Part shown: piece after piece, positions 1 to 5,590 of the stretch
Layout of the letters: every line of letters begins with the position of its first letter
Numbering within the stretch: position 1 is the stretch's first letter
Origin: Xanthobacteraceae bacterium
GTDB taxonomy: Bacteria > Pseudomonadota > Alphaproteobacteria > Rhizobiales > Xanthobacteraceae
NCBI GenBank assembly: GCA_030043175.1
Contig: JASHYD010001443.1
Coordinates: forward strand, 1 to 5,941
Length of the DNA stretch: 5,941 bases
Direction of reading: 5' to 3'
Notes under the pieces: model-generated
The model's database searches: none
What the model saw: only the letters and a program-made list of their open reading frames with translations
What the model was told of the DNA's origin: nothing
Position numbers and translations under genes: made by a program

Positions 1-713
1 AGCACGTCGCCGGTTTGTCCGCCGATCTGCCGCATGGCGAGCCACGCCATCATGAGGCCGATGCCGATGGCAATGACGAGACCCACTATTGCGGCGGCGA
101 GCCCAAGCGCAGCAGCCAGCACCAACACGCCCAACAGAACCGCGACGACGGCTGACCGCAGCGCTGGCTGGCCCGCCTGCGCAGATAGGCCGTCAAAACG
201 GGCCGGGGGAACGAAATGCATGAACCCCGGCAGCACCGCGCGCGCCGAGACGTGAGTCGCAATCAGTGCCGAGGCGACCGCCATCGGGCTCACCATCCCG
301 GCGAGGGCGGTCCAACGCAGGAGGAGCGACATCATCAGGGCGCAGGCGCCGTAGGTGCCAAGGCGGCTGTCGCGCATGATCGCAAGCTTGCGGGCGCGAT
401 CTCGCCCACCGCCGAGGCCGTCCGCCGTATCAGCAAGACCGTCTTCATGCAGGCAGCCGGTGGTGAGGAGGGTGGCGCCGAGCGCAAGCCCGGCCGCAAG
501 CGCCGAGGGGAGTCGGATTGCCGAGGCGATCGTGTAGGTCAAGGCGCCAGCGCCACCCACGAGCGCACCGGCCACCGGGAACGCCCAGCTTGCTTCGGCA
601 AGGTCGCCGCTATTGATCGGGGTGGAATGAGGCAAGGGCAGTCGCGTGCAGAAAAGAATGGCAGTCTTCAGATCCGTGGCCAGACCACTTCCCCATCCAT
701 GGCGTGTCTTCAT
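1..713 (-). CDS. cobS: Adenosylcobinamide-GDP ribazoletransferase (cobalamin-5'-phosphate synthase), C-terminus cut by window edge
   Basis: CobS is an integral inner-membrane enzyme. It joins adenosylcobinamide-GDP to alpha-ribazole (or its phosphate), the last assembly step of adenosylcobalamin. Reading the minus strand from ATG at 713 gives 237 residues without a stop to the left edge. Seen: the family core LHEDGLADTADGLGG at about residues 88-102 with the acidic residues that bind metal and nucleotide, then MRDSRLGTYG at 113-122, several hydrophobic segments (about 44-65, 72-86, 123-160, 187-225), and QIGGQTGDV at 229-237, which normally lies about 20 residues before the C-terminus. So only a short tail is missing. 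The start is supported by an in-frame TGA six codons upstream (729-731), although no clear Shine-Dalgarno is visible. The gene diverges from cobT, whose product supplies the lower-ligand substrate. The family assignment is very secure. Confidence 0.97.
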   Translation of the reverse strand, partial: MKTRHGWGSGLATDLKTAILFCTRLPLPHSTPINSGDLAEASWAFPVAGALVGGAGALTYTIASAIRLPSALAAGLALGATLLTTGCLHEDGLADTADGLGGGRDRARKLAIMRDSRLGTYGACALMMSLLLRWTALAGMVSPMAVASALIATHVSARAVLPGFMHFVPPARFDGLSAQAGQPALRSAVVAVLLGVLVLAAALGLAAAIVGLVIAIGIGLMMAWLAMRQIGGQTGDV

Positions 714-809
714 TGTGGTGTGCCGGTGTCAAAGAATCGGTCGTCGAAATCGGTGGACAGGCGCTCGCGAAAAGCAGATTTTCCAAGCCCGCAACGTCTG
801 TCATCCGCC

Positions 810-1826
810 ATGATGCGCTTCCGATCCTTTGCTGCATTGCACAGCGCGTGCCTTGATCTCCCGCCGGCCGATGCCGCTGCCGCAGCATCGGCCGCAGATC
901 GCAATGCTCTGCTTACGAAGCCCCCGGGCAGTCTCGGTCGCCTGGAGGAACTCGCCATCTGGCTCGCTCAATGGCAGAGGCGAAATCCGCCGCGGCTCGA
1001 CCGTATCGAGGTGCTGGTGTTTGCCGGCAATCATGGCGTCGTGGCGCAGGGCGTTTCGGCGTTTCCGGCCGAGGTGACGACCCAGATGGTGGCGAATTTC
1101 GCCAGCGGCGGCGCTGCCATCAATCAGCTTGCTGGCGTGGCGGGAGCGCGGCTGCGGGTCATCCCGCTCGATCTCGATCGACCTACTGCAGACTTCACCA
1201 AGCAACCGGCGATGGAGGAGGAGGCATTTCTCGGGGCGCTCGCGGCCGGCTACGACAACGTGCCGGCCGAGGCGGACCTCGTCTGCCTCGGCGAAATGGG
1301 CATCGGCAACACGACAGCCGCCGCCGCTATCGCGGCGGCGCTGTTCGGCGGCGGCGGGATTCGCTGGGCCGGTCGCGGGACCGGCGTCGACGACGATGGC
1401 CTCACTCGCAAGCGTGCTGTGATCGACCTCGCCGTGAAACGTCATGCCAGCATCCTGGACGATCCGCTTCGCGTCGCCGCCGCATTGGGAGGGCGCGAGT
1501 TTGCCGCCATCCTGGGCGCCGCGCTGGCCGCGCGCCGGCAGGGTATTCCGGTGCTTATCGACGGCTTCGCTTGCACGGCGGCGCTTGCTCCGCTCTGGAC
1601 GCTGCGAGCCGATGCGCTGGCCCACGCTATTGCCGCACATGTATCGGCGGAAGCCGCGCACCGGGCGCTCCTTGACAAACTCGGGCTTAAGCCGCTCCTC
1701 GATCTCGGCATGCGGCTTGGCGAAGCTTCGGGCGCGGCTGTGGCAGCGCTCATCCTGCGGGCAGCAGTCGCTTGCCATACCGCAATGGCGACCTTCGCGG
1801 AAGCTGGCGTCTCGGGCAAGCTTTAA
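810..1826 (+). CDS. cobT: Nicotinate-nucleotide--dimethylbenzimidazole phosphoribosyltransferase
   Basis: This cytoplasmic enzyme transfers phosphoribose from nicotinate mononucleotide to 5,6-dimethylbenzimidazole, giving alpha-ribazole 5'-phosphate, the lower ligand of B12. From ATG at 810 it is 338 residues, the usual family length. Seen: LTKPPGSLGRLE at 35-46, FAGNHGV at 71-77, GEMGIGNTT at 161-169 and GRGTGVDD at 188-195 (glycine-rich phosphate and nucleotide binding), and FAEAGVS at 329-335, whose Glu331 matches the catalytic glutamate known as Glu317 in Salmonella CobT. The frame is open upstream to 216, but that part overlaps cobS on the other strand and does not resemble the family, so the start is placed at 810 or at the adjacent ATG at 813. 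No strong Shine-Dalgarno precedes either. This CobT is unrelated to the cobaltochelatase subunit of the same name. It diverges from cobS and converges with cobB. Confidence 0.97.
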   Translation: MMRFRSFAALHSACLDLPPADAAAAASAADRNALLTKPPGSLGRLEELAIWLAQWQRRNPPRLDRIEVLVFAGNHGVVAQGVSAFPAEVTTQMVANFASGGAAINQLAGVAGARLRVIPLDLDRPTADFTKQPAMEEEAFLGALAAGYDNVPAEADLVCLGEMGIGNTTAAAAIAAALFGGGGIRWAGRGTGVDDDGLTRKRAVIDLAVKRHASILDDPLRVAAALGGREFAAILGAALAARRQGIPVLIDGFACTAALAPLWTLRADALAHAIAAHVSAEAAHRALLDKLGLKPLLDLGMRLGEASGAAVAALILRAAVACHTAMATFAEAGVSGKL

Positions 1827-1834
1827 GCGCTCGA

Positions 1835-1862
1835 GCCCGAAAGGTTGCAGACTTTTTCGGGC
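1835..1862. terminator. Inverted repeat between convergent cobT and cobB, possible bidirectional terminator
   Basis: An 8-bp perfect inverted repeat (GCCCGAAA at 1835-1842, TTTCGGGC at 1855-1862) with a 12-nt loop sits in the 61-bp gap between the stop codons of cobT and cobB. Its position between two converging genes suits a shared terminator. There is no T-run after the stem in either direction, so it is not a classical intrinsic terminator and the role is inferred from position. Confidence 0.4.
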
Positions 1863-1887
1863 AAGCTCATCCGCAAAATCAAGGCGA

Positions 1888-3198
1888 TCATGCTTGCGCG
1901 ATGGCATGAAAGAACGAGCCCGAGACGTTGCGGCGCCGCGTTCCGCCGCCTGCCGGTTGGCCCAGCGCATCGGTCAGCTCGAGGAAAGCCTCGTCGCCGA
2001 CAGACGGCATCGCCGTCGCATAGTGGAATTCATGTCCGCGAATGATGCTGCCGGCACGCCCGAGCGCACCGTCAGCGAGTAGCCGCCCCTCCCGGTATCC
2101 GAGATGCAGCTTGCGGGTCGCAAAGCTGGTCGAGTGTCCAAGCAGGCCGACCATCGCATGGCGGATCCCGTGCGCATCCTCAAGCCCTTCACCGAGCACC
2201 ATGTAGCCGCCGCACTCGCCGTGCACCGGGCGGGTCGCTGCGAATCGCCGCAACCCCTCCCGGAAGCGATGAGCGTTTGCGAGCAGGCCCGCATGCAGCT
2301 CCGGATAGCCGCCCGGAAGCCAGCAGGCGTCGCAGTCGTTGGGGGGAGGTTCGTCAGCAAGCGGCGAAAACGCGATGATCTCTGCGCCGTCGCGCCGCCA
2401 GCCGTCACGCAGGTGCGGATAGAAAAATGTGAAAGCGGCGTCCGCCGCGACCGCGATGCGTTGTCCGGGCGGGGGCAGTGCCGGGCGGTTGATCGCTCCC
2501 GCTACGTTGAGCGGCGCCGCGACGGCGAGCACCCGGTCGAGGTCAAGATAGCGTTGCGCCATATCGGCGAGGCCATCGAGGCGGCCCGCCAGATCGCCGT
2601 GCTCTTGGGCCTGCACCAGGCCGAGATGACGTTGCGGCAGGGTCAGCATGGCATCGCGCGGCACGGCGCCCAGCACCGGAACCCCCAGCGCGTCGATCGC
2701 ATCCGCGACAAGTACGCGGTGCCGCGCGCTGCCGACGCGATTGAGCACGACACCCGCGATGCGCACAGACGGATCGTGCGCCGCAATCCCGCGCACAACC
2801 GCAGCTGCGGTCTGCGATTGCCCCGAAACATCGAGGACGAGAAGCACTGGCAAACGCAGGCGAGCCGCGAGGTCCGCGGTAGACCCGGTCCGGCCACGCG
2901 GCCCGGCCACGCCGTCGAATAGCCCCATGACGCCCTCAATGATGACAAGCTCAACTCTGCGCGCCGCTTCGCCGGCAAGGGCGTCCAGGAGGTCCGGAGG
3001 CATCGCCCAGCTATCGAGATTGATGCTTGCAGCTCCACTCGCAGCGGCATGGAACGCCGGATCGATATAATCCGGTCCGGCCTTGCCGGCGCCGACCGCG
3101 ATGCCGCGCCGCTTGAAGGCTGCAAGCACACCGAGGGTGACGGTGGTCTTGCCGGAGCCAGACCGCGACGCCGCCACGATCAGGCCGCGCGCCGTCAT
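1888..3198 (-). CDS. cobB: Cobyrinate/hydrogenobyrinate a,c-diamide synthase
   Basis: This glutamine-dependent amidotransferase uses ATP to convert the a and c side-chain carboxylates of (hydrogeno)byrinic acid to amides. The product has 436 residues, close to known CobB proteins. Two domains are visible. The N-terminal synthetase domain has a P-loop-like SRSGSGKTT at 11-19, GKAGPDYIDPAFH at 38-50, and EGVMGLFDG at 88-96. The C-terminal class I glutaminase-like domain has LPGGYPELH at 294-302, HGECGGYMVLG at 326-336 with the predicted nucleophile Cys329, and GHEFHY at 388-393 with His389. The ATG at 3198 directly precedes the family N-terminus (TARGLIVAAS). The gene diverges from cbiD over 53 bp and converges with cobT. 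This is the sirtuin-unrelated CobB. Whether the natural substrate is hydrogenobyrinate (aerobic route) or cobyrinate (CbiA-type) cannot be told from sequence here; the organism type suggests the aerobic route. Confidence 0.96.
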   Translation of the reverse strand: MTARGLIVAASRSGSGKTTVTLGVLAAFKRRGIAVGAGKAGPDYIDPAFHAAASGAASINLDSWAMPPDLLDALAGEAARRVELVIIEGVMGLFDGVAGPRGRTGSTADLAARLRLPVLLVLDVSGQSQTAAAVVRGIAAHDPSVRIAGVVLNRVGSARHRVLVADAIDALGVPVLGAVPRDAMLTLPQRHLGLVQAQEHGDLAGRLDGLADMAQRYLDLDRVLAVAAPLNVAGAINRPALPPPGQRIAVAADAAFTFFYPHLRDGWRRDGAEIIAFSPLADEPPPNDCDACWLPGGYPELHAGLLANAHRFREGLRRFAATRPVHGECGGYMVLGEGLEDAHGIRHAMVGLLGHSTSFATRKLHLGYREGRLLADGALGRAGSIIRGHEFHYATAMPSVGDEAFLELTDALGQPAGGGTRRRNVSGSFFHAIAQA

Positions 3199-3215
3199 GG
3201 TCGGCAGGCGCCGGC

Positions 3216-3244
3216 GTGACGGATGCGGCCGGGCGCACTATACA
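3216..3244 (+). promoter_or_regulatory. Candidate sigma-70-type promoter of cbiD, possibly leaderless
   Basis: GTGACG at 3216-3221 (four of six to TTGACA) and TATACA at 3239-3244 (four of six to TATAAT) are separated by exactly 17 bp. A start about 7 nt downstream of the -10 falls at 3251-3252, on the A of the cbiD ATG, so the transcript would have almost no leader. This fits the lack of a visible ribosome binding site before that ATG. It was found by eye only. Confidence 0.3.
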
Positions 3245-3263
3245 CGATGCAATGAGCCCACAA
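3237..3263 (-). promoter_or_regulatory. Candidate promoter of cobB sharing the cbiD TATA core
   Basis: On the minus strand, TATAGT (3242-3237, five of six to TATAAT) lies about 45 nt before the cobB ATG, with TTGTGG (3263-3258) 15 bp upstream as a weak -35. The -10 overlaps the plus-strand TATACA, so the two divergent genes may compete for RNA polymerase. The -35 is poor and the spacing short. Confidence 0.22.
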
Positions 3264-4364
3264 GACCGTCCGCTGCGCCGGGGTTGGACCACCGGCACCT
3301 GCGCGACCGCTGCCGCAAAGGCGGCTTATACGGCGCTGCTGACGGGTGAATTCCCAGATCCGGTTGAGGTAATGCTGCCGCGCGGCGAGCGGGTGGAGTT
3401 CGCCCTCGCAATCGCCCGAAAGGATGCGGCCTCCTCCACCGCCGGGGTCGTCAAGGACGCCGGTGACGATCCGGATGTCACGCACGGAGCGCTCGTGCTC
3501 GCGACAGTTCGCGCCGCGGCGCCTGGCAGCGGCGTCGTGTTCCGCGCCGGAGCCGGAGTCGGTATCATCACCCGCGCGGGCCTTCCGGTTGCGCCGGGTG
3601 AGCCTGCCATCAACCCGGTGCCGCGCCGGATGATTTGCGACGCCATCGCGCAAGTGGCGGCGGCCGCGTGCGGATCGGGCGATGTCGAAGTCGAGGTCAG
3701 CGTCGCGGACGGCGAGCGGCTCGCTGCCAAGACGCTCAATCCCCGGCTCGGCATCGTGGGCGGTCTTTCGATCCTGGGCACCACCGGCATCGTGGTGCCG
3801 TATTCGTGCGCAGCCTGGATTCATTCGATCCAGCGCGGCATCGATGTGGCGCAGGCGGCTGGTCTCGGCCATATCGCGGGCGCGACGGGACGCCAATCGG
3901 AAACGGCGGTGCAAAAATTCCACCGTCTCCCCGAGATCGCCCTGATCGACATGGGGGATTTCGTCGGCGGCATGCTCAAATATCTGCGTCGGCATCCGAT
4001 CGCCCGCGTGACCATCGCGGGCGGCGTCGGCAAAATGACCAAGCTTGCGCAGGGTTTGCTCGATCTTCATGCGAGCCGCGGTGCGGTGGATTTTGCGGCT
4101 TTGGCCGGTCTCGCCGCAGCGGGCGGCTCTGCCGACGCCGTGATGCAGCATATCGTGGCTTCCAACACCGCTGCGGAAGCCTTCGCACACGCGGCGGCAG
4201 CAAACGTAATGCTGGGCGATGCGGTCGCGCGCGCCGCCCAGCAGACCGCAAGCGGCGTCGTGGCGGACGGCGGTATTGATGTCGAGGTCCTGCTGTTTGA
4301 TCGCGATGGCCGGTTGGTCGGTCACGCCCCGTTTGCGTCGCATCACCAGGTGGTTCCTCCTTGA
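3252..4364 (+). CDS. cbiD: Cobalt-precorrin-5B C1-methyltransferase
   Basis: CbiD methylates C1 of the corrin ring using S-adenosylmethionine during ring contraction, the step done by the unrelated CobF in the classical aerobic pathway. From ATG at 3252 it has 370 residues, a normal length. Seen: the family N-terminus LRRGWTTGTCATAAAKAA at 8-25, KDAGDDPDVTHG at 68-79, GVGIITRAGLPV at 102-113 followed by PGEPAINPVPR at 115-125, NPRLGIVGGLSILGTTGIV at 163-181, GDFVGG at 235-240 and GGVGKMTKLA at 257-266. An in-frame GTG at 3216 would add 12 residues (MTDAAGRTIHDA). The ATG is preferred because family members usually begin only a few residues before the RRGWTTGT motif, and because 3216 would fall inside the likely promoter. 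The gene diverges from cobB, with which it shares the pathway. CbiD in a neighbourhood with CobB/CobS/CobT points to a mixed B12 pathway. Confidence 0.96.
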   Translation: MSPQDRPLRRGWTTGTCATAAAKAAYTALLTGEFPDPVEVMLPRGERVEFALAIARKDAASSTAGVVKDAGDDPDVTHGALVLATVRAAAPGSGVVFRAGAGVGIITRAGLPVAPGEPAINPVPRRMICDAIAQVAAAACGSGDVEVEVSVADGERLAAKTLNPRLGIVGGLSILGTTGIVVPYSCAAWIHSIQRGIDVAQAAGLGHIAGATGRQSETAVQKFHRLPEIALIDMGDFVGGMLKYLRRHPIARVTIAGGVGKMTKLAQGLLDLHASRGAVDFAALAGLAAAGGSADAVMQHIVASNTAAEAFAHAAAANVMLGDAVARAAQQTASGVVADGGIDVEVLLFDRDGRLVGHAPFASHHQVVPP

Positions 4365-4420
4365 AACCGGCCAGGCCGGGATGGGAAGCCCAAATCTAAG
4401 TGAAACATCAGTGGCTTGGT

Positions 4421-4588
4421 TCAGCGCTCGGTCGCGTTGCGGGGGACCGCGGCCGACACGTGCGCAAACCACCCGTCGTCGTGCTCGACCGTTGGCAGCG
4501 TCCAGAGGCGCTCACCAACGGGCAATGCCAGAACGCATTTGCCGCAAGCATCAGGTATCAGGCAATAGCAGCGGGGCACGTGGGGATT
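4421..4588 (-). pseudogene. Unrecognised Cys-rich reading frame, probably the 3' end of a decayed gene
   Basis: On the minus strand a frame of 55 codons runs from just after an in-frame TAA (4591-4589) to TGA at 4423-4421. It begins NPHVPRCYC, continues LIPDACGKCVLALPVGERLW and ends AAVPRNATER. It has four cysteines within about 12 residues (CYC, then CGKC), suggesting a metal site. In the last 30 codons nearly all third positions are G or C, as in the flanking cob genes, which argues for a gene that was or is translated. No ATG exists in this frame; a GTG at 4579-4577 would give 52 residues but has no visible ribosome binding site. A frame beginning ATG at 4619 lies just upstream in another phase, so a frameshift may have split a longer gene. 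I do not recognise the family. It converges on cbiD, with 56 bp between stops. Confidence 0.4.
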
Positions 4589-4591
4589 TTA

Positions 4592-5129
4592 CCGAATGGC
4601 GCGCTTTGCAAACGAACATCCTCAGATTTGGTCGCGGTACCGCCGGAGGTAGGAGTTTCCGCAGTGGGACATTTTTGACCGTCGCGCACGATCGCCGCTG
4701 ACGGGTCCGTGGCCGATGGCTACCTGTGACGACCTCCAGCCACAACGGAAACTGGCAGCTCGCAGCATCGCGCCGGTGGAGAAGGTAAGCTTCGTTTAGT
4801 ACTGGTTTCCCAATCCATGGCGCAATCGCGTAGCGGATTTCGACTGCGCTTCGAGCAGAACAAGAACATGCTTAGACTTTCGGCCGCATTCTCGATGCAG
4901 TTGGTGATTTTGATTCACAACGCCCACGCGCAACTGGTCGCACACGAGAACACGGCCGATGCTTCTATGGCCTCGATGCATCCTCGATCTCGAAGAGGGG
5001 CGGGTGAAGCTCATTGTGAGAACAAGCCCTTATTAATCAATAATTCATGCGGCAGCCGCGCGCGAGCATTAAAAGTAGCAACGCGCCTCGCAATCAACGA
5101 GACGCAAAGCGATATTTGAAGGAAGGCTT
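4592..5129. other. Intergenic stretch with no recognised gene
   Basis: About 540 bp in which none of the six frames gives a recognisable protein. Short frames exist, the longest 100 codons (4817-5119, plus), but their third positions are not GC-biased as in the flanking genes and they read as mixed basic sequence. An AT-rich island lies at 5030-5048, with an inverted repeat TTATT-AATC-AATAA at 5030-5043 and an IHF-like AATCAATAATTCA at 5035-5047 that misses the IHF consensus by one base. No tRNA-like, CRISPR or clear insertion-sequence structure was seen. Confidence 0.5.
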
Positions 5130-5403
5130 CTGGAAGAAGGATCGAACTTTTTCGGGGTTGCGCTGCGGACGGTATCGCTGATTTTGATGCCCCAAAAGCG
5201 ATGACTACGCGCGGTCCAGACGCTTCCTGCATTTCTCGATCTCCGCGAGGTTAGCGGGCTTATGTTGGCGCTAAGCCCGCCCACTTGCCCGTCCCAGCAA
5301 TCCGCGATGTGTCAAACTGGTCATCAACCTCGAAACCACCAGGGCGCTCGGAATCACTTACACCACTATCGCTTCCGGGGCCCGCCAACAGGTTATCGAA
5401 TAA
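5130..5403 (+). pseudogene. Remnant of an ABC transporter substrate-binding protein (ABC_sub_bind type), C-terminal part, frameshifted
   Basis: Successive pieces in shifting frames follow the C-terminal half of the ABC_sub_bind family (periplasmic binding proteins, roughly 320-340 residues, very common in Bradyrhizobium relatives). In order: FFGVALRTV at 5148-5174; ADFDAPKAMTTRGPDA at 5177-5224; LPAFLDLREVSGLM at 5223-5264; GAKPAHLPV at 5267-5293; QQSAMC at 5295-5312; and KLVINLETTRALGIT at 5314-5358 leading to QQVIE and TAA at 5401-5403. Typical intact members carry matching stretches such as LGVALR, DFDAAFAAM, LPAIYDLREFVEAGGLMSYG, KGAKPADLPV and LVINLKTAKALGL, then ADEVIE and stop. At least four frame changes and two internal deletions (after PDA and after GLM) are needed, and the N-terminal half with its signal peptide is absent. 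The family match is from memory, but the ordered run of six motifs is hard to explain by chance. Confidence 0.8.
5254..5280. repeat. 9-bp perfect inverted repeat (hairpin)
   Basis: GCGGGCTTA at 5254-5262 pairs with TAAGCCCGC at 5272-5280 across a 9-nt loop. It lies in the decayed substrate-binding-protein gene at the point where a deletion joins GLM to GAKPA. It could act as a hairpin terminator for reading from the left, but no T-run follows. Confidence 0.45.
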
Positions 5404-5435
5404 TGATCGCCTGATCGGTTGCGGTAGATACCCTA

Positions 5436-5466
5436 TTGACAAGCCGCGACAGTGTGCTCGTATCGC
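5436..5466 (+). promoter_or_regulatory. Candidate promoter upstream of the DUF2946-type gene
   Basis: A perfect TTGACA stands at 5436-5441. The best -10 candidates are weak: TATCGC at 5461-5466 (19-bp spacing) or CGTATC at 5459-5464 (17-bp spacing). It would give a leader of about 115-120 nt before the ATG at 5591, including the hairpin at 5510-5534. The -35 alone is convincing. Confidence 0.25.
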
Positions 5467-5509
5467 GAGGTCCGTTCCGCCACCCGGATCGGGTTGATAT
5501 GGTTCGTTG

Positions 5510-5534
5510 GCGCAAGCCCCAAGTTTGCTTGCGC
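5510..5534. repeat. 8-bp perfect inverted repeat upstream of the DUF2946-type gene
   Basis: GCGCAAGC at 5510-5517 pairs with GCTTGCGC at 5527-5534 across a 9-nt loop, ending 56 bp before the ATG at 5591. It may be a leader hairpin, an operator or a terminator of upstream reading. No T-run follows. Confidence 0.4.
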
Positions 5535-5590
5535 AGGTCTTCGAGGCAAAGCCGTTAGAGCGCGCGGATTGGGCTTGGATTGAGGCCCCT

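Noticed and set aside
216..809. Long upstream extension of the cobT frame to 216
   Set aside because: It lies antisense to the secure cobS gene, is basic low-complexity sequence, and is absent from the CobT family. It is open only because cobS is GC-rich.
801..1970. Minus-strand frame of 389 codons opposite cobT
   Set aside because: It is a shadow of cobT: Arg-rich, no recognisable domains, and wholly explained by the codon bias of the opposite strand.
2104..2922. Plus-strand frame of 272 codons opposite cobB
   Set aside because: It is antisense to the well-supported cobB, with no family resemblance.
4367..4379. CCGGCC-A-GGCCGG palindrome just after the cbiD stop
   Set aside because: It would form only a five-pair stem with a 3-nt loop and has no T-run; this is common by chance in GC-rich DNA, so I do not call it a terminator.
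4381..4460. Possible cobalamin riboswitch on the minus strand (GCCACTG near 4415 and CCCCCGCAAC near 4440)
   Set aside because: Two short words resemble B12-riboswitch boxes, but the upstream box, the AGCCAGGAGACC-type end and a downstream gene on that strand are missing. The CCCCCGCAAC word is explained as the last codons of the Cys-rich frame, and cbiD follows in the wrong orientation.
3195..4472. Minus-strand frame of 425 codons opposite cbiD
   Set aside because: It is antisense to cbiD and runs through its whole length with Arg/His-rich shadow composition.
5030..5048. AT-rich inverted repeat and IHF-like site as a replication or attachment site
   Set aside because: It is one isolated 14-bp element missing the IHF consensus by a base, with no integrase, tRNA or direct repeat nearby.
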